Assembly (NCBI RefSeq): GCF_900112065.1
Contig: NZ_FOKE01000011.1
Span: 151,219 to 215,218, forward strand
DNA: 64,000 nt
Source of the DNA: Cohnella sp. OV330
GTDB taxonomy: Bacteria; Bacillota; Bacilli; Paenibacillales; Paenibacillaceae
Reading direction: 5' to 3'
Below the pieces are notes generated by a model. It made no database searches, was not told where the DNA came from, and saw only the letters and a program-made list of their open reading frames with translations. Shown here piece by piece: positions 23,599 to 31,786 of the stretch; the stretch's first letter is position 1, and each line of letters opens with the position of its first letter. The position numbers were made by a program, and so were the translations under genes.

Positions 23599-24165
23599 TC
23601 AACCCTTTGCTCCTCCGACCCACATATCAAACAGCAGCCGGCTCCATTTTAACGCGGGAGCATCGAGCATATTCGGCGTGTTAAACAGATTAAAGTACGT
23701 GCCGACCAGTACGGGAAGAGGGACTTCTTTTCTAAGCGTTCCTTCCTGCTGCGCCCGTTCGATCAGACGCATAAGCTGCGCTTTGAGATCCAAATGAACG
23801 CTCTCAACGAACGCGAGATCGCGGGCTGCAGCTTCCGAATTGTTCGTGTTAATTTTATTGGAGTCCCCCAAAAGTTGGTGAAGTTTGGACTCTTCCACGT
23901 ATATCGTTAGAACTTCTTGAAGAGCATTCATCGCATCCGTCTCATCGACTTTGGACACCTTTTCGTAAACATTCGATATAACCCGCTTCATGCAAGCGGC
24001 AACGATTTCCTCTTTATTGGAAAAGTACTGATAAATCGTACTTCGGGCGCCGGGAAGGTGCTGAGACAACATTTTGAGATGAAAACCATCGTAACCGTGA
24101 TTCAGTACCAATCTCTTGGTTACGTCCAGTAACTCCGATTCGGCATACAACTGTTTTCTTCCCAT
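23599..24165 (-). CDS. TetR family transcriptional regulator
   Basis: The 188-residue protein has a TetR HTH (residues ~10-50, LVLNHGYDGFHLKMLSQHLP then ARSTIYQYFSNKEEIV) and a helical C-terminal domain. The start at 24165 follows GGGGGAGGATGAGCC. It is the first gene in the direction of the permease and ATPase, with two matching operators immediately after it, so it probably represses this ABC efflux cassette. Inducer unknown. Confidence 0.85.
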   Translation of the reverse strand: MGRKQLYAESELLDVTKRLVLNHGYDGFHLKMLSQHLPGARSTIYQYFSNKEEIVAACMKRVISNVYEKVSKVDETDAMNALQEVLTIYVEESKLHQLLGDSNKINTNNSEAAARDLAFVESVHLDLKAQLMRLIERAQQEGTLRKEVPLPVLVGTYFNLFNTPNMLDAPALKWSRLLFDMWVGGAKG

Positions 24166-24221
24166 GGCTCATCCTCCCCCTTTTATCATGATCAACAGTG
24201 TATCAAATAAGGGAGTAAAAC

Positions 24222-24373
24222 ACGAGCAAGCGCAATCGTACTGGATATCTCGTTCTGCTCACGGCACTGGGGCTTTCCTGCTGCCAATATCGTCGTTCGC
24301 TGCCAGCAAGACCGTTGCGGTCAATCCGGGCAAACCTGCGACCATCGACCAAAACAATGCGGACTACCAATAA
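24222..24373 (+). pseudogene. remnant of a small secreted peptide
   Basis: After AAGGGAGTAAAAC the frame reads ACG-SKRNRTGYLVLLTALG, the n- and h-region of a signal peptide with ACG in place of the start codon. One frame over it continues AFLLPISSFAASKTVAVNPG and ends NADYQ-stop just before a terminator. A small exported protein of about 50 residues, inactivated by a start-codon change and one frameshift, explains this best. Family not recognised. Confidence 0.4.
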
Positions 24374-24375
24374 GA

Positions 24376-24406
24376 AAAAGAAGCCTTACCGTAGTAGGCT
24401 TCTTTT
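24376..24406. terminator. bidirectional terminator
   Basis: AAAAGAAGCCT and AGGCTTCTTTT form a perfect 11-bp stem with a 9-base loop, followed by T-rich sequence on both strands. It ends the S-layer protein gene on the minus strand. Confidence 0.8.
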
Positions 24407-24426
24407 CTTCTGTTCGCAGGGCGCGG

Positions 24427-27400
24427 TCAGATCAATCCGGATTTTTGAAGCAGTTTTTGGATAATAACCGCTACTTCCGCTCTTGAAATATTAGCTTTTG
24501 GCGCCAAGGTTGTACGACTTCTACCTGTAACGATTCCCGCCTGAATCACATCGGCAACATTGGTCTTAGCCCACTCTGCAACTGTATTTCCATCTGTGAA
24601 TGGTTTAAGTTCTGTTGCCGATTCTTTAGCGATGAGCTTGGATTTCAGATCGGTTAATACCATCGCTTGAGCAATGATCTTCATAGCCTGTTCGCGAGTA
24701 ATGGTATCCGTCGGTCTAAAGGTTCCATCTTCAAATCCATCAATAAGCTTGTGCTGGTATAAGGTTTGAATAGCCCCGCTGAACCAATCCGTCGTTTTCA
24801 CATCGCTAAATGAAGTATCGCCGCTTGTTGATTTCAGGCCTAATCCGCGAACCATAATGGCTGCAAACTCTGCCCGCGTAATCGCTTGGTCTGGATTGAA
24901 TACATCATTGCCAATTCCGTTAATGACCATTCTTGAACCCATGTCGTTTACCGCTGTCTTTGCCCAATGCCGATCTACGTCGACGAACGTTACCGGGTGA
25001 TAAACAAGGGAATAGGTGCTATTCGTTAAGCTATTCACCTTTGCAAAGTATTGATTCCCAATCACAACGACTTGGGTAGGTACATGGCGAACCGAACCAT
25101 CCGGCTCCACGACAATACCCGTTGTAATTTTATTTGGATCTACGCCATCCGGGATCGCGATGGTTCTTTCTACATAGGCTTCAAAGTTGGTAATCTCAAT
25201 CTTTTTATCTCCAGAGGCAGCTCTGATAATGAAGTCTATGGATGGGACAATAATGGAAAAATCGCCTTTCTGCGCTGCGCTCTCCGCTAATTTTACGGTA
25301 TTTTCATTTGGAGCTGCTATTTCGATTTGAACGTTAATATCCTGCAGTGCTGTTGTCTTTCCAAGTTGTTCGGATATGGAGCTCATATTTATTTGTTGTG
25401 CCGGAATCGTATAGGTTGCTTTATCGGTCTTGATTTCAATGACGGCTTGCTTCTGTTCCATACTTTGGATCATTCGACCGCTAAGCTCTCCGATTACGAC
25501 GTCAAACTTCGTATTAACCGGGATTGTCACAACAGACTTTTGACCTTCTGCCGCAAGCTTTTGTTCCAGCTTATGCTCGTCTACGATTACGGTTGTAACT
25601 GTCTGATCCAATCTCGTTGATGTGGTGGCAGCGCCTATACTTTCCACCTTGCCGTTGACGAGTACATCGACTCCACGATCCTGGGACGCTGATGGCGTGG
25701 ACGTTGAAGGATCAGGCGTTGATGGCGGCGTAAAGCTCAGCGTCGTGTCCGCTCCGGCAGGTGTTCCAGTAGCCGGGTCTGCCGCTACCCTGACCTTGAC
25801 CGTATGCGCGCTGGTAAGATCTGGCGCGTTCGTTCCGTCGTATCTCACATAAGCGCCGCTATCGATTTGGTATTCCATCGCGGTCGTGATGCCTATGATC
25901 GTGTTGGACGCATCGTCGGCGCTCACGTTTGGCGCTGCAGGCGCAGGCGGGTTCGATGTAAAGCTCAGCGTCGCGGCCGCTCCGGCGGGTGTTCCCGTTG
26001 CCGGATCTGCCGCTACTCTGACTTTGACCGTATGCGCGCCGGTGAGATCAGGCGCACTCGTTCCGTCGTATCTCACATAAGCGCCGCCGTCGATTTGGTA
26101 CTCCATCGCTGTCGTGAGGCCTATGATTGTGTTGGACGCGTCATCGGCGCTCACGTTTGGCGCTGTAGGCGGCGCTCCTGCCACAACGGGGTCGACATCC
26201 GACCAGTAGGCGATTTTCTTATCGATCCCATCTTCGCCTTCCTCTTCGTACTCCGCCACGACATAAATATGCTGCCCCGGAGAGACGGCCAGCTCGTCTC
26301 CTGACTGAAGCTCCGTGTCGAAGCCGTAATCGGCTGGATCCTCGCCGGCATAAGGCTGTCTGACGCTGCCTGCAGCGCCGATCCGATATCTGAGAGTCAG
26401 ATCGCCATAATGTTCGTCGTGCAGATTCTCGTCCGCGATCGTCGCCTTCGTCGTGCCGATCTCGCTGCCGGGCAACCACGACAATCCTCCGACAGGCGGT
26501 GCCGGGTTGACCGTTTCGCCGTGTTGATTTTTCCCCCAGCCGACCAAGGTGCCGTCCGATTTCAGCGCGACAATGTGGTCCCTTCCCGCTGCGATGTCTA
26601 TGACGTCGCGAAGCCCTGCCGGCGGTTGCAGTAGTCCGTAGTCGCCCCATACGACGACTTCCCCGCTATCCTTCAGCACCGCTACGGAGTAATTGTTGTT
26701 CGCATAGATCGCTCCGACATTCGACAAGCCTTCCGGTGGCCGCTCAGCGCGATAGTAACCCCACAGTCTGACTGTCCCGTCCTTCAGCAGCGCCAGCGAG
26801 TGATTTAGTCCCGAAGCGATAGCCGTCGTTTCCGGCAGATCTTCAGGCACATCTGTTGCCCCCATCGATACGGAGCCCCAGCTGACGACGTCGTCATCCC
26901 ACGTCAGCGCCGCCGCATGGTTATACCCGCCCGAGACGGATTTGAAGGGCGCATGAATGTTCTCCCATTCCACCGGTATCTTGAACTGTCCGGATCCCCA
27001 ACTGATAATCGTCCCGTCATTCTTCAGGACCGCCGGAGCGTTCCCGTCGAGCACGAGCCCGACGACATTGCCGTTCGGAACTTCGGCTGGAACTGTACAG
27101 CCGTCGCCTAATGCTTTAACGATACCGCCTGCCCTAATCGCGTAGCCGCAGTCGTTGGATGCGTAAACCGCTTGTACGTCGGTCAAGTTGTCAGGCACTT
27201 CGATCTTGCTGCCGTTAATCCAACCATAGGCTTTGACCGTACCGTCATCCTGAAGAGACAGCGTAAATCCGTTCCCTGCCGCAATGCGCGTTTGCGGACT
27301 GGGCAGTTGGATAGGCGATGTTGTGTAGGCAATATTCAGCTTGGGCACGAGCGTGTTAAATGAAAGATAGTGGAAGAATCGCATCCCTTCCTCCGCCCAG

Positions 27401-27960
27401 GAACCCGCCAATGCGAGAACGAGTTCGTTTTCTCCTTTGGCGATACTGTCGCGCACCAGCGGGGCAATATTGAATTTTACCCATTCGCCGTCCTTGCCCG
27501 TTATATTAAATGTCCGGGAGTGCATTCCGCCGTAAAATGCAGGCAATGCATCCGTCACCGGGGTCGTGTCGGGTGCTGCCCAACTTCCATTGTACTTATA
27601 GATGGTCAACTCGGGACTGCCTTCATCGTTGGCGTAATTATTGGTCACGAACAGTTCCAGATCGGCCTCAAGCACCGTTCCGCTAAAACCGCTCAGATCA
27701 AACTTGAGCACGCCTGTAAACGATTGTCCAGCATTTGAGCCAATGGATACCGTATCCGGACAATAAACCGTTGAGTTTGAACTGTCCCCGGAATATCTGT
27801 ACTCACAGTTTGCCAGCAGCTTGCCGGCAAAAGTGCCCGTGGCGTCCGGCTCGGCGTTCGCCGTACCGGCCATCGCGATGGACGGAACCGCCAGAACGAT
27901 AGCCAGCAGCATTTGAAGCTTAATTCTAGACAACAAACGGAACATCGATCGCGCTCTCAA
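24427..27960 (-). CDS. S-layer-anchored protein with DNRLRE and RCC1-like repeats
   Basis: The ~1177-residue protein starts at TTG 27960 after GGGAGAG; ATG 27945 is an alternative lacking a ribosome site. A signal peptide (LLAIVLAVPSIAMAGTANA) is followed by a DNRLRE/CBM96-like beta domain (~residues 38-215), then RCC1/BLIP-II-like beta-propeller repeats (~225-490; units such as HSLALLKDGTVRLWGYY and HIVALKSDGTLVGWGKNQ). Next are two near-identical 76-residue DUF4073-like repeats, a linker region and three C-terminal SLH domains (ITRAE, ITREQ, ISRAE motifs) that bind pyruvylated cell-wall polymer. It is a surface protein; the propeller suggests protein or carbohydrate binding. Confidence 0.8.
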   Translation of the reverse strand: MRARSMFRLLSRIKLQMLLAIVLAVPSIAMAGTANAEPDATGTFAGKLLANCEYRYSGDSSNSTVYCPDTVSIGSNAGQSFTGVLKFDLSGFSGTVLEADLELFVTNNYANDEGSPELTIYKYNGSWAAPDTTPVTDALPAFYGGMHSRTFNITGKDGEWVKFNIAPLVRDSIAKGENELVLALAGSWAEEGMRFFHYLSFNTLVPKLNIAYTTSPIQLPSPQTRIAAGNGFTLSLQDDGTVKAYGWINGSKIEVPDNLTDVQAVYASNDCGYAIRAGGIVKALGDGCTVPAEVPNGNVVGLVLDGNAPAVLKNDGTIISWGSGQFKIPVEWENIHAPFKSVSGGYNHAAALTWDDDVVSWGSVSMGATDVPEDLPETTAIASGLNHSLALLKDGTVRLWGYYRAERPPEGLSNVGAIYANNNYSVAVLKDSGEVVVWGDYGLLQPPAGLRDVIDIAAGRDHIVALKSDGTLVGWGKNQHGETVNPAPPVGGLSWLPGSEIGTTKATIADENLHDEHYGDLTLRYRIGAAGSVRQPYAGEDPADYGFDTELQSGDELAVSPGQHIYVVAEYEEEGEDGIDKKIAYWSDVDPVVAGAPPTAPNVSADDASNTIIGLTTAMEYQIDGGAYVRYDGTSAPDLTGAHTVKVRVAADPATGTPAGAAATLSFTSNPPAPAAPNVSADDASNTIIGITTAMEYQIDSGAYVRYDGTNAPDLTSAHTVKVRVAADPATGTPAGADTTLSFTPPSTPDPSTSTPSASQDRGVDVLVNGKVESIGAATTSTRLDQTVTTVIVDEHKLEQKLAAEGQKSVVTIPVNTKFDVVIGELSGRMIQSMEQKQAVIEIKTDKATYTIPAQQINMSSISEQLGKTTALQDINVQIEIAAPNENTVKLAESAAQKGDFSIIVPSIDFIIRAASGDKKIEITNFEAYVERTIAIPDGVDPNKITTGIVVEPDGSVRHVPTQVVVIGNQYFAKVNSLTNSTYSLVYHPVTFVDVDRHWAKTAVNDMGSRMVINGIGNDVFNPDQAITRAEFAAIMVRGLGLKSTSGDTSFSDVKTTDWFSGAIQTLYQHKLIDGFEDGTFRPTDTITREQAMKIIAQAMVLTDLKSKLIAKESATELKPFTDGNTVAEWAKTNVADVIQAGIVTGRSRTTLAPKANISRAEVAVIIQKLLQKSGLI
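25733..26165 (-). repeat. tandem 228-bp repeat inside the SLH protein gene
   Basis: Two copies of about 205 bp beginning AAGCTCAGCGTCG at 25733 and 25961 have a period of 228 bp (76 codons) and are nearly identical. They encode the units starting APNVSADDASNTIIG. The similarity indicates a recent duplication or gene conversion and makes copy-number change likely. Confidence 0.8.
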
Positions 27961-28211
27961 AGTATTCTCTCCCTCTGCAATGGAATCATAGGCTGCATGA
28001 GAAAGAATAGCATCGACCTCTAAACATTTACCAAACAATTGGACATTTCTCGACGATTATCGTTGCCTCTCTCGTCACCGTCGCAGGCATTCTGTTCACC
28101 TAGTGGGAATATCGCCAAAGCCGCCGTGCATGATCTCGATGCATAAGTTGCCCGATATCTTCCATAATAGAGGAGACACTCGCTCGACGATGGGGGGGAT
28201 TCGGAATTCAC

Positions 28212-28406
28212 ATGCTCGACAATCTCGAAAGCAACTACGACTGCTCGCGCGCGGGGGAAGATCTGCACCAACTGAAGCAGGAGCTCGCTGAACGCCGGGG
28301 ACGCGGCGCCGAGGATCCGGAGTCGCAGGCCGTCATCAACCGGCTCGAGAACCAGATCAACTTCATCCTGAACAAATGCGATTTCAACCCTTCGTCCCTC
28401 ACGTAA
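28212..28406 (+). CDS. small hypothetical protein
   Basis: A 64-residue, helix-rich, charged protein (LHQLKQELAERRGRGAEDPE then SQAVINRLENQINFILNK). Two predicted helices separated by a Gly/Pro turn resemble in shape the Spo0E-like phosphatases, but the SQELD motif is not present, so I do not assign it. The ribosome site is weak (a G-run 13 bases upstream). The strong terminator at 28430-28467 right after it supports a real transcript. Bases 27961-28211 hold nothing recognisable besides the promoter region of the SLH gene. Confidence 0.4.
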   Translation: MLDNLESNYDCSRAGEDLHQLKQELAERRGRGAEDPESQAVINRLENQINFILNKCDFNPSSLT

Positions 28407-28429
28407 GCTTCCTGCTTCTCGTTAACGTG

Positions 28430-28467
28430 AACGGCCTCTTCTCCCGATCCTGGGGAAGAGGCCGTTT
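28430..28467. terminator. bidirectional terminator
   Basis: AACGGCCTCTTC...GAAGAGGCCGTT forms a 12-bp stem with TTTTTC following on the plus strand; it lies between the convergent small gene and the WYL regulator. Confidence 0.85.
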
Positions 28468-28472
28468 TTCGT

Positions 28473-29456
28473 TTACATGTATTTTGCTAACGTATCGGCA
28501 CTTCCCTTTAACCGCTCTTCCATAATCACGCGCAGCTCATCGGGAATCCGTTCAAACTCGACCCCTTTCCCCAAGAACAAAAGCCAATCCGCATAATACG
28601 CCAGCGCCTCGGCGTCGGTCGCGTCGAGTTGAACGTTAAAAATCCCGCTCGACTGGAACATTCCTGTAAAGGATAAAATAATCCCCGGCGGGTGCATGCG
28701 CTTAAAGCGCTGAATCCCAGTCCAATCAAGCTTTACGACCAGATTGGACTCACGCGCGCCATGCCGTTTTTTGCTTAAAATCTCCTGCTCGGACCGCTTC
28801 ATCTTCTGCACGGAAATGGCCGAATCCCGCAGCATCTCGACAGGTAAATACCGAAACTCATCCGTATCGAAATCATAAACCTCGACCAGCCAACGCGCGT
28901 TTGAGTTAAAAATATGAATCAAAAAAACGTCCATCAACTGAGGCCAGCCAACACTTGGCTCATAAGTCAAACGCAAGTGCTTATCCCGCACGGCAAGCGA
29001 GATCAACTGGTTCAACTCCGCAGGCGCCGCATCATCGAGCTCCAGCAGATTCGGATTAGCAGGATTCGTATTTTCAAAAAGCAAGAGATGATTCAGCTCG
29101 ATCAGCTCGTCGTGCTGGGCTTGCGACGCGATGCCGATGAGTTTTTCAGTGATAGAGCGGCGATTTTGCAAATAAGGCAGCTGCGAATTTTTCGAAGCGA
29201 TAAAGCTGATGAATATCGCTTTGAGCTCCTCCGGCGTGAAACGGACGGCGGACAGATACTGATTTTGCAGGACATTGTAGCCACCCCCGCGCCCAAGCTC
29301 GGACGTCAGCGGGAAACCCATCGCCTGAATCTCGTTAATGTCGCGGATCGCCGTCGCGCGGGATATCTTGAACTCTCGCTGAATCTCCGCAATCGTAAAA
29401 TGCGCGCGGTTATTGATGAAGCGCATGATCAGGTTCACTCGTTCGGTCTTTTTCAT
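28473..29456 (-). CDS. HTH/WYL transcriptional regulator (paralog 2)
   Basis: The 327-residue protein begins MKKTERVNLIMRFINNRAHF with the recognition helix KISRATAIRDINEIQAMGFP, followed by a WYL-type region (~150-230, containing ARWLVEVYDFDTDEFRYLPV) and a C-terminal extension. It is a close paralog of 12438-13403. It is divergent from two GyrI-like genes, and the spacer contains operator site C, which matches sites A and B of the other locus. It therefore probably regulates these genes, with possible cross-talk between the loci. Confidence 0.85.
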   Translation of the reverse strand: MKKTERVNLIMRFINNRAHFTIAEIQREFKISRATAIRDINEIQAMGFPLTSELGRGGGYNVLQNQYLSAVRFTPEELKAIFISFIASKNSQLPYLQNRRSITEKLIGIASQAQHDELIELNHLLLFENTNPANPNLLELDDAAPAELNQLISLAVRDKHLRLTYEPSVGWPQLMDVFLIHIFNSNARWLVEVYDFDTDEFRYLPVEMLRDSAISVQKMKRSEQEILSKKRHGARESNLVVKLDWTGIQRFKRMHPPGIILSFTGMFQSSGIFNVQLDATDAEALAYYADWLLFLGKGVEFERIPDELRVIMEERLKGSADTLAKYM

Positions 29457-29507
29457 GATTTTATTGTATCAGAAATGTAGCAAGCTTTTTGGCCTCTAAC
29501 AAAATAG

Positions 29508-29524
29508 GTATCGTTTTTTGATAC
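29508..29524. promoter_or_regulatory. WYL-regulator operator, site C
   Basis: GTATC-GTTTTTT-GATAC, a perfect 5-bp inverted repeat with 7-bp spacer in the 122-bp divergent spacer. It matches sites A and B around the paralogous regulator. Confidence 0.6.
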
Positions 29525-29578
29525 ATTTAGCGAATAGGATCAATCTTGTAAGAATCATCCCAAAAGGAGAGAATAAAA

Positions 29579-30058
29579 ATGTCTAACTACTCCATCCAAA
29601 CCATCTCGGAAAACTACAAAATGACTGCTTTCGGCGTTATACTTGAAGACTACAACGACTGGGCAGGCAATGCGGCAAAAACGGCAGCGAAAAAAGCTGA
29701 AATTACTGAAAACGGCAAGCTTGCCGAGCTTCTCGCGCTCGCTGACGGGCAGGAATATCAAATCAATTACGTCATCGGCGGGAAGGCTTGGCGCGGCTTC
29801 GGCGTGATGGGCGCATACGACGTGGAAGACGCGGTCGTCCTCGACTTCCTCGCCGGGGAATACCTCGTGGTGCCTGGCACAGGCGCTGACAAGGACCGCC
29901 TTCCCGACGAAATAACGGGCAAAGTTTTCGGCGGCCTGCTGCAAGAAATCACGGACTACAAATACGTGGGTCCCGGCAACTCCACATTCGTCAAAGCAGC
30001 AGAAGACGGCAATTTCTACGGTGAAATGTGGCTTCGTGCTAAAAAAGTAGCAGGCTAA
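29579..30058 (+). CDS. GyrI-like/effector-binding domain protein
   Basis: The 159-residue protein resembles GyrI-like ligand-binding domains (SOUL/GyrI superfamily): early NYKMTAFGVILEDYNDWAG, a central LDFLAGEYLVVPGTGADKD and a closing NFYGEMWLRAKKVAG. These proteins bind small hydrophobic compounds, sometimes hydrolysing them. The ATG follows AAAGGAGAG. It is the first of two tandem paralogs and is probably controlled by the divergent WYL regulator. Ligand unknown. Confidence 0.65.
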   Translation: MSNYSIQTISENYKMTAFGVILEDYNDWAGNAAKTAAKKAEITENGKLAELLALADGQEYQINYVIGGKAWRGFGVMGAYDVEDAVVLDFLAGEYLVVPGTGADKDRLPDEITGKVFGGLLQEITDYKYVGPGNSTFVKAAEDGNFYGEMWLRAKKVAG

Positions 30059-30080
30059 TCTCAGGCTAAGGAGCGCTCTC

Positions 30081-30557
30081 ATGGAAAGTTACTCCGTCGA
30101 ATACAAAAAGTCGTTTACATTGACCGCTTATGGTTTTTCGATGCAATCCAATTTCCAAGACGCGCCGGCTATGCAAAAAGAAAAAGCAGCGTTCTGGGGA
30201 GGGCTGAAAGCCGACGGGCGATTTGACAAGCTTAAGGCGGCCTCAAAAGATGATCGCGAATGGTCAGTCAACGAGGTTTATCAAGGCAGACCGTGGAATT
30301 ATTTCGCGGTAGAAGCTAGTAAATCGGTGGGCGACGCAACGCGCATCATCGAGTTTCCGGAAAGCGAGTACATCGTGGTCGCGGGAATCGGCGATAAGGA
30401 AGCTTTGTTCGATCAGTTGACTTATCGCGCCTTTGCCGAAGTCTTGTCGCAAGTCACGGACTATGCTTACATCGGCGGTCCAAATGCCACTTATCGCAAA
30501 GAAAATGGCGACGGCACGTTCTACGGCGAATTTTGGGTTCCTGTAGTTAAAAAATAA
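30081..30557 (+). CDS. GyrI-like/effector-binding domain protein (tandem paralog)
   Basis: The 158-residue protein is paralogous to the previous gene (22 bp upstream, same operon) and, more closely at its C-terminus, to 11325-11804: DYAYIGGPNATYRKENGDG then TFYGEFWVPVVKK. The start follows TAAGGAGCG. The segment IIEFPESEYIVVAGIG corresponds to the conserved ligand-pocket strand. The tandem arrangement suggests ligand diversification after duplication. Confidence 0.7.
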   Translation: MESYSVEYKKSFTLTAYGFSMQSNFQDAPAMQKEKAAFWGGLKADGRFDKLKAASKDDREWSVNEVYQGRPWNYFAVEASKSVGDATRIIEFPESEYIVVAGIGDKEALFDQLTYRAFAEVLSQVTDYAYIGGPNATYRKENGDGTFYGEFWVPVVKK

Positions 30558-30578
30558 TAGGGTCATCGTACCGACTTT

Positions 30579-30606
30579 AGCCGCACGGGTGAACCCCCGT
30601 ACGGCT
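30579..30606 (+). terminator. terminator-like hairpin after GyrI-like operon
   Basis: AGCCGCACGGG pairs with CCCGTACGGCT with one mismatch, 20 bp after the stop. It lacks a T-run, so its strength is uncertain. Confidence 0.5.
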
Positions 30607-30743
30607 ATAGCCGGTTCTGATCATATCATGTCATTGGGCCACCAGCCCCATTCTGAATATCGCTTCGCCAGCGCTTTGAGAATCTCCTTGAATCGTCGGA
30701 CTTTAGAAGCTCCCTCGCTTGTCAGGCAGCCAGTGGCCATTGG

Positions 30744-31706
30744 TTATTTTCTCTTTTGTAAGACTTTTATCGTCGAGGCGATCCCTTCTTGGAACGGCGT
30801 TGCCACGACCGGGCCGATGAAACGTTCGTACTTGTCTCGGCTAAGCGTCAGAGGCTCTTCGGTTAAATAGAGCATCTCCACCACTTCCTTCATAACAGGC
30901 ATGCCGATTCCGAGCAGGGACAACCCCAGCTTCTTCAACGGAATAACCGATTTGACGCTGCCGCTTGCCGATTGCGCAATTTTCACGATGTCTCGCCCTG
31001 CGATTAACCCGGCACCCGGGATGTGCCAATTCTGGCCGTAGGCGAAGTCTTTGCCGGCCATCTCGATGATCATGGCCGCCGCGTCCGGCAAGTAGACGAA
31101 TTCGCGGGGAATATGCATATTCCCGATATAAAATGCCATCTTGCCGGCCGCGATCGCTTCCAGCGTCGAGCCCAGATAAGAGGCTTCGTTGGCGGTAGGT
31201 CCGTAATAATCCGGCAATCGGGCGATCGCAACCTTGGCCTTTTTCCACTGCTTGCCAAGCAACATCCGTTCATAGTCCAAGCGGACTTTTCCTTTTCGCG
31301 TATGCGGCGCTTTCGGATGCTCCTCGGTCACGGGGTTGGATTGCCTCCTGCCGTAAGGGTATATTCCGTCAATCGCGACGACTCGGACAGCCATGCGGTC
31401 CGCCGCCTTCATCACCGACTCGCCCAGCGGAATCAGCTTGCTCGTCATCTCGTGGTACGGCACGTTCGCGCAATGGAACCATACGTCCGCCCCGCCTGCT
31501 TGAGAAGCGATATCGTCCGGTCGCATGGCGTCCCCGACGACAAGCGTCAGATGTACGGGGTTGCCTAGCCGACTCGCGAATTGCTCTAATTTGTACCGTG
31601 AACGCCCGAAAGCAATCGTATCGATCCCGCGTCTTACCAGCTCTTCCGTGATTGCGGCACCCGTTCCGCCGGTTGCTCCAATGACCATCGCCTTCGTTAT
31701 CGTCAT
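30744..31706 (-). CDS. NAD-dependent epimerase/dehydratase-like (extended SDR)
   Basis: The 320-residue protein starts with the Rossmann motif VIGATGGTGAAITEEL and has the extended-SDR layout with VVAIDGIYPYGRR near the active site and VAIARLPDYYGPTANEAS, the usual R-x-x-x-x-Y-G-P substrate-strand region. The reaction is not known; the closest general type is a nucleotide-sugar-epimerase-like oxidoreductase. The start follows GAAAGAGGTCGAATGGG. An operator of the AGTGATTG type (31728-31745) lies upstream, so it belongs to the TetR regulon extending to 36.3 kb. Confidence 0.75.
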   Translation of the reverse strand: MTITKAMVIGATGGTGAAITEELVRRGIDTIAFGRSRYKLEQFASRLGNPVHLTLVVGDAMRPDDIASQAGGADVWFHCANVPYHEMTSKLIPLGESVMKAADRMAVRVVAIDGIYPYGRRQSNPVTEEHPKAPHTRKGKVRLDYERMLLGKQWKKAKVAIARLPDYYGPTANEASYLGSTLEAIAAGKMAFYIGNMHIPREFVYLPDAAAMIIEMAGKDFAYGQNWHIPGAGLIAGRDIVKIAQSASGSVKSVIPLKKLGLSLLGIGMPVMKEVVEMLYLTEEPLTLSRDKYERFIGPVVATPFQEGIASTIKVLQKRK

Positions 31707-31727
31707 CCCATTCGACCTCTTTCATTT

Positions 31728-31745
31728 TGTGATTGATTGATTACT
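31728..31745. promoter_or_regulatory. TetR-regulon operator, site 1
   Basis: TGTGATTG-AT-TGATTACT, an imperfect copy of AGTGATTG-N2-CAATCACT, directly before the 31706 start codon. Confidence 0.45.
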
Positions 31746-31786
31746 AACAGAACGATGCTTCGCAAAATTGTTGCATCTGCACGGCT

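Noticed and set aside
25733..26165. tandem repeat as a CRISPR array or other non-coding repeat
   Set aside because: Two long copies in frame within a coding sequence, no short spacers; it is a protein domain duplication.
24427..27960. RCC1-like repeats as eukaryotic contamination
   Set aside because: The same frame carries a bacterial signal peptide and three SLH domains, and RCC1-like propellers occur in bacterial secreted proteins.
28212..28406. assignment of the 64-residue protein to the Spo0E phosphatase family
   Set aside because: The helical-hairpin size fits but the family motif SQELD is not present.
30627..30736. short minus-strand frame ending YSEWGWWPNDMI
   Set aside because: It has a start and reads about 35 codons behind the SDR gene, but no ribosome site and no identifiable family; kept only as a note.
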